The position numbers and the translations under genes are program-made. Shown piece by piece: positions 13,021 through 18,122 of a stretch of 18,122 nucleotides of DNA. The DNA lies in the NCBI GenBank assembly GCA_030688205.1, contig JAUYIQ010000011.1, forward strand, positions 1 to 18,122, written 5' to 3'. How positions within the stretch are numbered: position 1 is the first letter of the stretch; every line of letters starts with the position of its first letter. The stretch is from Candidatus Curtissbacteria bacterium (GTDB lineage Bacteria; Patescibacteriota; Microgenomatia; Curtissbacterales; GWA2-41-24). The notes beneath the pieces were generated by a model, which saw only the letters and a list, made by a program, of their open reading frames with translations, was not told where the DNA came from and ran no database searches.

Positions 13021-13723
13021 CTTTTTCTTCCTTTTCTTCTTTTTTAACTTCATTTGACTCATCTGTTCCCTTTGCACCTTCTTCTTCGTCTTCTTTAGGT
13101 TTCTCTTCCGGAGGTGCTACGTATTTTTTGACTTTGCCGGTTTTTTCGATTATTAAATATCCGTTTGTAAAACCTGGAACTGCTCCTTTGACGACAAGTA
13201 AATTTTCCGCAGCATTTACTTCCATTACTTCCAAACCAGTTATGGTAATTTTCTCATTACCGTAGTGGCCTGCCATGTGTTTCCCTTTGAGAACCCTACC
13301 TGGCGTTGTACCTTGTCCAATTGATCCCGGTGCTCTGTGTCTGTCCGACTGACCATGAGTTTTTGGCCCACCATGAAATCCCCATCTTTTAACTCCTCCA
13401 CTAAATCCGTGGCCTTTTGTTATCCCTGTAACTCTTACTGCATCTTGGAGACTAAAAATTGAGACGTTTATTTTGTCACCGATTTTTATCTGTGGGTCAG
13501 CCTTAACTTCTCTCACAAATCTTGGTGCTATTCCAACTTTTGCGACATAATCATTTTGGGGTTTTTTAACTTTCTTTCTGGCACCGAGACCGAGAAGTGC
13601 TTTGCCGTCTTTTATATCAACAACTATATTCGGCTCAGCTTTAATAACCGTGACAGGAATCCGATGTCCCCGCAGGTTGTATCGGGCTTCCATATTTCCT
13701 TTGATCCCTAATATTGTTTGCAT
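13010..13723 (-). CDS. rplC: 50S ribosomal protein L3 (uL3)
   Basis: L3 starts 50S assembly and reaches towards the peptidyl transferase centre. The core is clear: HRIPVTVIKAEPNIVVDIK, VTGITKGHGFSGGVKRWGF in part, HGQSDRHRAPGSIGQGTTPG in part and GRVLKGKHMAGHYGNEKI in part. The N-terminal GxKxGMT motif is altered to GIKGNMEARYNLRG. A tail of about 35 highly charged Glu/Lys residues follows the fold. 237 residues. The ATG has no Shine-Dalgarno; the gap to rpsJ contains a sizeable stem-loop. Confidence 0.97.
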   Translation of the reverse strand: MQTILGIKGNMEARYNLRGHRIPVTVIKAEPNIVVDIKDGKALLGLGARKKVKKPQNDYVAKVGIAPRFVREVKADPQIKIGDKINVSIFSLQDAVRVTGITKGHGFSGGVKRWGFHGGPKTHGQSDRHRAPGSIGQGTTPGRVLKGKHMAGHYGNEKITITGLEVMEVNAAENLLVVKGAVPGFTNGYLIIEKTGKVKKYVAPPEEKPKEDEEEGAKGTDESNEVKKEEKEEKDAK

Positions 13724-13746
13724 TTTGTTTTAAGTAACAAAAATCC

Positions 13747-13795
13747 AGGACCCTTAAGATTAACCCTAAAATCGCTTAGGGGTTTCAGGAGTCCT
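13747..13795 (-). promoter_or_regulatory. Stem-loop between rpsJ and rplC
   Basis: AGGAC/GTCCT plus CCT/AGG form an outer stem with one bulged T, and AACCCCTAA pairs with TTAGGGTT in an inner stem with one bulge and a six-base loop. A short run of five T follows after two bases. This may act as an attenuator or weak terminator; regulation of the S10 operon downstream of rpsJ is inferred. Without folding I cannot rank it against other structures. Confidence 0.5.
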
Positions 13796-13812
13796 ACCTA
13801 TTTAATTTTTAA

Positions 13813-14121
13813 TTACATCTTTAATTCAATATCAACACCCGCCGGTAATTCTAAGTGTGTTAGTGAATCAATGGTTTTGTTCGTTGGCTCAATAATGTCG
13901 ATTAATCTCTTGTGTGTCCGCATTTCAAATTGTTCGCGTGCATCTTTGTCTGTGTGTGGACTTGTTAGGACCGTAAACTTTTGGATTCTGGTCGGCAGGG
14001 GAATCGGCCCCGAGATTTTAGCTCCTGTCGAAAGACCGGTGTTTATGATATCTCGACACGCAGCGTCTATAACGCGTCCGTCGTATGCTTTTAGTTTTAC
14101 TCGAATTCTACCTTTAGGCAT
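13813..14121 (-). CDS. rpsJ: 30S ribosomal protein S10 (uS10)
   Basis: S10 is in the 30S head and, as NusE, also acts in transcription antitermination with NusB. The 102-residue product has MPKGRIRVKLKAYDGRVID, GPIPLPTRIQKFTVLTSPH in part and EQFEMRTHKRLIDI, all conserved, at the normal length. The ATG has no Shine-Dalgarno; a T-rich spacer of 39 bases separates it from the unidentified upstream gene. Confidence 0.98.
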   Translation of the reverse strand: MPKGRIRVKLKAYDGRVIDAACRDIINTGLSTGAKISGPIPLPTRIQKFTVLTSPHTDKDAREQFEMRTHKRLIDIIEPTNKTIDSLTHLELPAGVDIELKM

Positions 14122-14160
14122 AAATTTAGTTCAAAATTTAAAGTGCAAAGTTCAAAATTA
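14122..14160 (-). repeat. T-rich word spacer before rpsJ
   Basis: The coding strand consists of related words (TTTTGAACTTTGCACTTT, AAATTTTGAAC) like those in the rpmJ-rpsM spacer. It offers no Shine-Dalgarno for rpsJ. Confidence 0.4.
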
Positions 14161-14439
14161 TTACGTCTTCGTTCGCACTAATCTTCTTTTGACTCCTGGA
14201 ATTCTGCTTTTTATATCTACGTGAGCGGGATGTTCAACCGTAGCATGCAGACCATTAAGCACAAGTCCCAGTGCATCTAAGATTGGTTCTTCTGTTGGCG
14301 GTAAAACCAACAAGTCTCCTAATTGAACAAGGACTGTTCTTTGATTGCCGCCTTTTTCTTTGAAGGTTTTTAGAACATCACTAACTTCATTTCTGAGCTT
14401 TACTTTCCCTAAAATTGTTGTTTCTAACTCAACTGGCAT
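14161..14439 (-). CDS. Unidentified 92-residue protein at the head of the S10 operon
   Basis: I do not recognise this protein. It starts MPVELETTILGKVKLRNEVS, has a hydrophobic middle (VQLGDLLVLPPTEEPILDAL, residues 38-57), a HATVEHPAHVD stretch (65-75) and a strongly basic end (KRRLVRTKT). It has no cysteine, signal peptide or clear membrane helix. A good AAAGGAG lies ten bases before its ATG, the frame is open throughout, and it is the first gene after the tuf terminator, so a real gene is likely. In standard order tuf is followed by rpsJ. A role in ribosome function is inferred from position only; the basic tail would suit RNA contact. Confidence 0.75.
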   Translation of the reverse strand: MPVELETTILGKVKLRNEVSDVLKTFKEKGGNQRTVLVQLGDLLVLPPTEEPILDALGLVLNGLHATVEHPAHVDIKSRIPGVKRRLVRTKT

Positions 14440-14602
14440 TTTTAATGTGCTCCTTTTAGATTAGTTCGAGAAAACGGGTCGTGAGGAAATTACTTATTAC
14501 TTTAAGCGGTTAGACTTGAAGTTAAATATGGTTAATTTCATATTCAGCAGTGTCCTCAGCAACTCTTCACTCTTACACAATTTACCTAACAGTAAATTGT
14601 AG
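14440..14602 (-). other. Intergenic region between tuf terminator and the S10 section
   Basis: This stretch should hold the promoter of the S10 section, since a strong terminator precedes it. I could not identify a convincing -35/-10 pair. At 14577-14600 there is a perfect nine-base inverted repeat, ACAATTTAC and GTAAATTGT with a six-base loop, directly downstream of the terminator. The AAAGGAG of the 92-residue gene is at its 3' end. No gene is seen. Confidence 0.5.
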
Positions 14603-14640
14603 CAAAAAAAATCCCCCTCGATCAAATCTTGGGGGAATTT
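14603..14640 (-). terminator. Rho-independent terminator of tuf
   Basis: Ten bases or so after the tuf stop, TCCCCC pairs with GGGGGA around a 13-base loop, and the outer AAAA pairs with part of the following run of eight T. The G+C-rich stem plus T-tract is a classic intrinsic terminator on the minus strand. Confidence 0.88.
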
Positions 14641-14650
14641 TACTGCCTCA

Positions 14651-15835
14651 TTAGGCAATAATCTTGGAGACGACGCCCGCACCAACGGTGTGGCCGCCTT
14701 CTCTGATTGCAAATCTGAGGCCTTCTTCCATTGCAACTGGTGCAATAAGTTTAATTTTCATTTTGATGTTGTCACCGGGCATTACCATTTCTACTCCCTC
14801 CGGAAGAGTTGCTTCTCCAGTGACATCCGTAGTTCTGATGTAAAACTGTGGTCTGTAACCAGTGAAAAAGGGTGTGTGCCGTCCGCCCTCTTCTTTGGTT
14901 AAGATATAAACTTCTGCTTCAAATTCTGTGTGAGGATTGGCCGTTCCCGGTTTTGCGAGAACTTGTCCCCTTTCAACATCGTCTTTTTCAACACCACGAA
15001 GCAGTACTCCGACGTTATCACCGGCTTGTCCCTGGTCGAGCTCTTTTCTGAACATTTCAACACCGGTTACAACCGTCTTTTTAGTAGGTCTGATTCCGAC
15101 AATTTCGATTTCGTCGTTAACTTTAACAACTCCGCGTTCTACTCTTCCTGTTACAACAGTACCCCTGCCTTTGATGGAAAAGACGTCTTCAACAGGCATA
15201 ATAAAGGGCTTATCGAGAACGCGAACCGGAGTTGGGATTTTTTCGTCAACTGCTGCCATTAAGTCTTCGATCGCTTTTATGGATTCGGCATCGCCTTCAA
15301 GAGCTTTTTTAGCAGAACCTCGAATAATGGTTGCATCTTTACCGTTGTATTCGTACTTGTCGAGAAGTTCGCGAACTTCAAGCTCGACTAGATCGAGAAG
15401 TTCCTGATCTTGAACCATGTCGCATTTGTTCAAAAATACAACAATTGCAGGAACGTTAACCTGTCTTGCTAACAAAACGTGTTCTCTTGTTTGAGGCATT
15501 GGGCCGTCAGGTGCAGAAACTACTAAGATTGCACCGTCCATTTGGGCGGCACCTGTGATCATGTTTTTAATGTAGTCTGCGTGGCCCGGAGCGTCGATGT
15601 GAGCGTAGTGTCTTTTTTCCGTTTCGTATTCTACGTGAGTGATATTGATTGTGATTCCACGCTGTTTTTCTTCAGGAGCATTGTCGATTTGGTCATAGGC
15701 TTTTTCTTTAGCCATACCCTTTGAGGCCAAGACCTTAGTGATAGCTGCCGTAAGCGTAGTTTTACCATGGTCGACGTGACCAATGGTTCCGATATTTACG
15801 TGTGGTTTTGTTCTTTCGTATTTTCCTTCAGACAT
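14651..15835 (-). CDS. tuf: Elongation factor Tu
   Basis: EF-Tu delivers aminoacyl-tRNA to the A site as a GTP complex. The ATG chosen gives MSEGKYERTKPHVNIGTIGH; a TTG 12 bases upstream is in frame but not conserved. GTPase motifs are G1 GHVDHGKT (residues 19-26), G2 around RGITIN, G3 DAPGH (81-85), G4 NKCD (136-139) and the G5 region GSAKKAL. The usual DCPGH cysteine is alanine here. Domains 2 and 3 are complete; 394 residues, normal. No Shine-Dalgarno is seen before the ATG, where a short tandem repeat lies instead. A strong terminator follows. Confidence 0.98.
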   Translation of the reverse strand: MSEGKYERTKPHVNIGTIGHVDHGKTTLTAAITKVLASKGMAKEKAYDQIDNAPEEKQRGITINITHVEYETEKRHYAHIDAPGHADYIKNMITGAAQMDGAILVVSAPDGPMPQTREHVLLARQVNVPAIVVFLNKCDMVQDQELLDLVELEVRELLDKYEYNGKDATIIRGSAKKALEGDAESIKAIEDLMAAVDEKIPTPVRVLDKPFIMPVEDVFSIKGRGTVVTGRVERGVVKVNDEIEIVGIRPTKKTVVTGVEMFRKELDQGQAGDNVGVLLRGVEKDDVERGQVLAKPGTANPHTEFEAEVYILTKEEGGRHTPFFTGYRPQFYIRTTDVTGEATLPEGVEMVMPGDNIKMKIKLIAPVAMEEGLRFAIREGGHTVGAGVVSKIIA

Positions 15836-15840
15836 ATATG

Positions 15841-15873
15841 TTAGCAATTAGCCACTAGTTATTAGCGACTAGT
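15841..15873 (-). repeat. Tandem 14-base repeat in the tuf leader
   Basis: Two copies of a 13-base word (ACTAGTGGCTAAT and ACTAGTCGCTAAT on the coding strand, one mismatch, period 14) followed by a partial third copy (GCTAA) lie just before the tuf start. Confidence 0.65.
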
Positions 15874-15931
15874 AAATTTAAAAAATAAATATCAGTTCAA
15901 GCCAAGATATTACACTTGGCAGGCTGATATT
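15873..15931 (-). terminator. Stem-loop with T-rich tail between fusA and tuf
   Basis: AATATCAG pairs with CTGATATT (8 bp) and, inside, GCCAAG pairs with CTTGGC (6 bp) around an eight-base loop, with unpaired CCT and TTGAA between the two stems. A T-rich stretch (TATTTTTTAAATTT) follows immediately. It may terminate or attenuate fusA transcripts, or act as a leader element of tuf. Confidence 0.6.
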
Positions 15932-15943
15932 CAGTTCGTGTAG

Positions 15944-15971
15944 TTTATACTATTTCTGCAGGCCAATGCAA
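15944..15971 (-). promoter_or_regulatory. Possible tuf promoter
   Basis: The coding strand has TTGCAT (15966-15971), a 16-base spacer and TATAAA (15944-15949). The -10 matches the consensus at five of six positions, the -35 only at three. The expected start of transcription would be just ahead of the stem-loop at 15888-15931. Weak evidence. Confidence 0.3.
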
Positions 15972-15998
15972 GAGGTGAAAAAGTATTCCAATTTCCCG

Positions 15999-18122
15999 TT
16001 AACTTTCTTTTGTCTCCCCACGATTCTTAGCTACAATCTTTTCGGCTATGTTTTGCGGGACTTCTTCGTAATGAGATGGTTCCATGTAGGCAGAACCACG
16101 ACCTTGAGTAATAGACCGGAGAGTTGTGACATATCCCGACATTTCGGAGAGAGGGACGAGGGCTTTTATGATTACGGCTTTACTGTGATGCGTGGAATCC
16201 AGGATTTGGGCACGCTTTGAAGAAAGATCACCAATGACATCTCCCATAAACTCCTCCGGAATGGTTACTTCTACATTCATGATAGGTTCTAAAAGCACTA
16301 TTTGGGCTTTTTTAGCAGCAGCTTCAAATGCTATAGATCCTGCAATTCTGAAGGCAATATCGGAAGAGTCAACGTCATGATAACTACCATCGTAAACTGC
16401 AACTTTCATATCAACCAATGGATAGCCAGCCAAAATACCAATTTCCATTTTTTCTTTAACACCTTTTTCTATCGAAGGAATGAATTCCTGAGGGATTTTG
16501 CCTCCTTTAATTTCGGAAACAAATTGGAAGCCTTCGCCACGACCTAGTGGCTCAACGCGCAGCAGGCAATGTCCATATTGTCCATGACCACCGGTTTGTT
16601 TGATGTATTTACCTTCACCTTCTGCTATTTGTTTAATTGTTTCGCGATATGCAACCTGCGGACTTCCGACATTGGCAGATACTTGGAATTCGCGCTTCAT
16701 TCTGTCAACTAATATTTCCAAATGTAACTCGCCCATACCAGAAATAATGGTTTGACCGGTTTCCGGATCACCTTTAATTCTGAAAGTTGGGTCTTCTTCT
16801 GAAAGTCTTCCTAATGCGTAGCCGAGTTTTTCCTGATCTGCTTTGGTTTGCGGTTCAATGGCAAGTGAGATAACAGGATCCGGAAAGGAAATCGACTCCA
16901 AGACTATCTGTGCAGATGAATCGCAGAGAGTGTCTCCGGTTCCTGTATTTTTGAGGCCGACTACGGCAATGATTTCTCCTGCATATGCTTCTTCAATTTC
17001 CTCACGCTTATCGGCATGCATTAAAAGAAGTCTGCCGATTCTTTCGGTATCACGTTTGCTGGAATTCAAAACCGCGCTGCCGGATTTTAGGGTACCGGAA
17101 TATATGCGGACATATGTAAGTTTTCCAACGTGCGGGTCGACCTGAATTTTAAAGGCAAGGCCGGCAAAAGGGGCTTCTACTGTTTGTTTTCTAATCTCTT
17201 TTTCCTCTGTTTTTGGATTTATACCTTCGATTTGGGCAATATCCATCGGTGAGGGAAGGTATTCCACAATTGCATCGAGTAGAGGTTGCACACCTTTGTT
17301 ACGGAGGCTGCTGCCTGCCATTATAGGCACGATTTTGTATTCCGTTACAGATTTTCGAAGGGCGACTTTGAGTTCGTTAACATCCAGTTGGTCACCTGCC
17401 AAATATTTCTCCAGAAGTACGTCGTCGGCTTCGGCAATCTTTTCGACTAGTTCGTGACGATATTTTTCAACGTCTTTTGTGGCATCCTCAGGAATCGGTA
17501 CTTCGGTAAACTTCATGCCGGTTTTATCTGATTCATCCCAGACGTAGGCTTTTTGCGTAAGAAGATCGATAACACCCCTGAAATCGTTTTCTTTTCCGAT
17601 GGGTATGTTGTAGGGGTAAGCAGGCGCACCAAGTTTGTTACGGATTGATTCTAGGGTAGCAAAATAATCCGCACCAAGTTTATCCATTTTGTTCACAAAA
17701 CAAATCCTCGGAACCTTGTATTTGTCTGCCTGGCGCCAAACTGTTTCGGACTGGGACTGCACGCCTTCTTCGGCATCAAGAACTGTTACTCCACCGTCTA
17801 AAACACGTAGGGATCTTTCGACTTCTGCAGTAAAATCGACGTGGCCGGGGGTATCAATAATGTTAATTCTAGCTTCAATATCTTGATATGGTCCTGTTTT
17901 TGGAGTCCAAAACGCAGTTACTGCTGCAGAAACAATGGTGATTCCACGCTCCTTCTCCTGAGCCATCCAGTCGGTAACTGTTGTTCCTTCGTCGATATTG
18001 CCGAGTTTGTAGGATTTTCCGGTGTAATACAAAATACGCTCGGTTGTTGTGGTTTTGCCAGCATCGATATGGGCGATAATGCCGATGTTTCGGATACGGT
18101 CAAGTGGATATAATCTGTTCTT
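15999..18122 (-). CDS. fusA: Elongation factor G, 5' end cut by window edge
   Basis: EF-G drives translocation of tRNA and mRNA and, with RRF, ribosome recycling. The frame is open to the last base of the window and gives 707 residues; only a few N-terminal residues should be missing. Seen are RIRNIGIIAHIDAGKTTTTE (G1), the switch I region ending QEKERGITI, G3 DTPGHVDF, G4 NKMD, and the C-terminal domains with HGQYGH, FVSEIKGGKIP and the domain IV loop region YDGSYHDVDSS. A TTG at 18030-18032 could be mistaken for a start but lies after the P-loop. It ends with TAA, and the last residues are lysine/glutamate-rich. In the str order rpsL and rpsG would be expected upstream. Confidence 0.97.
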   Translation of the reverse strand, partial: KNRLYPLDRIRNIGIIAHIDAGKTTTTERILYYTGKSYKLGNIDEGTTVTDWMAQEKERGITIVSAAVTAFWTPKTGPYQDIEARINIIDTPGHVDFTAEVERSLRVLDGGVTVLDAEEGVQSQSETVWRQADKYKVPRICFVNKMDKLGADYFATLESIRNKLGAPAYPYNIPIGKENDFRGVIDLLTQKAYVWDESDKTGMKFTEVPIPEDATKDVEKYRHELVEKIAEADDVLLEKYLAGDQLDVNELKVALRKSVTEYKIVPIMAGSSLRNKGVQPLLDAIVEYLPSPMDIAQIEGINPKTEEKEIRKQTVEAPFAGLAFKIQVDPHVGKLTYVRIYSGTLKSGSAVLNSSKRDTERIGRLLLMHADKREEIEEAYAGEIIAVVGLKNTGTGDTLCDSSAQIVLESISFPDPVISLAIEPQTKADQEKLGYALGRLSEEDPTFRIKGDPETGQTIISGMGELHLEILVDRMKREFQVSANVGSPQVAYRETIKQIAEGEGKYIKQTGGHGQYGHCLLRVEPLGRGEGFQFVSEIKGGKIPQEFIPSIEKGVKEKMEIGILAGYPLVDMKVAVYDGSYHDVDSSDIAFRIAGSIAFEAAAKKAQIVLLEPIMNVEVTIPEEFMGDVIGDLSSKRAQILDSTHHSKAVIIKALVPLSEMSGYVTTLRSITQGRGSAYMEPSHYEEVPQNIAEKIVAKNRGETKES

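Noticed and set aside
13718..14224. Plus-strand 168-codon frame opposite rpsJ, and other long plus-strand frames such as 5767-6138 and 14937-15407
   Set aside because: All lie antisense to well-established genes, with no convincing start signal or recognisable product; they are shadows of the coding strand.
14497..14745. Minus-strand 82-codon frame covering the end of tuf and its terminator
   Set aside because: It reads through the terminator and lies out of frame over the conserved tuf C terminus; no ribosome binding site or recognisable protein.
18030..18032. TTG as the fusA start inside the window
   Set aside because: The frame continues upstream to the window edge and includes the conserved P-loop AHIDAGKT, so the true start is outside the window.
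1..18122. Recoding of TGA as glycine or tryptophan, as in some CPR lineages
   Set aside because: TGA ends several genes exactly at expected C termini (rpmJ, map, rplX, rplP, rplF, rpsE, rplO) and does not interrupt any conserved protein.

Overview
The window is a bacterial translation locus with every gene on the minus strand, so genes are described right to left. It joins the end of a str-type cluster (fusA, tuf) to an almost complete S10-spc-alpha ribosomal protein supercluster. In transcription order the genes are fusA (5' end outside the window), tuf, an unidentified 92-codon gene, rpsJ, rplC, rplD, rplW, rplB, an unidentified 107-codon gene, rpsS, rplV, rpsC, rplP, rpmC, rpsQ, rplN, rplX, rplE, rpsN (zinc type), rpsH, rplF, rplR, rpsE, rplO, secY, adk, map, infA, rpmJ, rpsM, rpsK and rpsD (3' end outside the window).

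The sequence is AT-rich and uses TGA as an ordinary stop (adjacent to or overlapping the next start in several genes), so it uses the standard bacterial code. There is no rpmD (uL30) gene: rpsE and rplO overlap as ATGA where rpmD normally sits. Absence of uL30 is a known hallmark of Candidate Phyla Radiation (Patescibacteria) bacteria. Together with low-complexity lysine-rich tails on L3, L4 and L22 and AT-rich word-repeat spacers, this suggests a CPR bacterium, perhaps of the Microgenomates; the finer placement is a guess. S14, L36 and L24 keep cysteine zinc motifs, and S4 has a His-Cys-Cys-Cys variant.

Layout. 15999-18122 is fusA. 15836-15998 holds a stem-loop, a possible tuf promoter and a short tandem repeat. 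14651-15835 is tuf, followed by a strong intrinsic terminator and a second hairpin. 14161-14439 is the unidentified 92-aa gene that opens the S10 section. 8419-14121 is the S10 operon with the extra 107-aa gene wedged between rplB and rpsS. 3317-8417 is the spc section ending in secY. 1489-3312 is adk-map-infA-rpmJ, where infA has a structured leader. 1-1398 is the start of the alpha section. No stretch over 300 bases lacks a gene.

The most interesting points are the two unrecognised small genes inside an otherwise highly conserved ribosomal operon (the 107-aa one overlaps both neighbours by a few bases), a two-hairpin leader in front of an unusual IF-1, a recurring leader motif before four GTG-started genes, spacers built of imperfect A-rich/T-rich inverted word arrays, and changes at normally conserved sites in L2 and S4.
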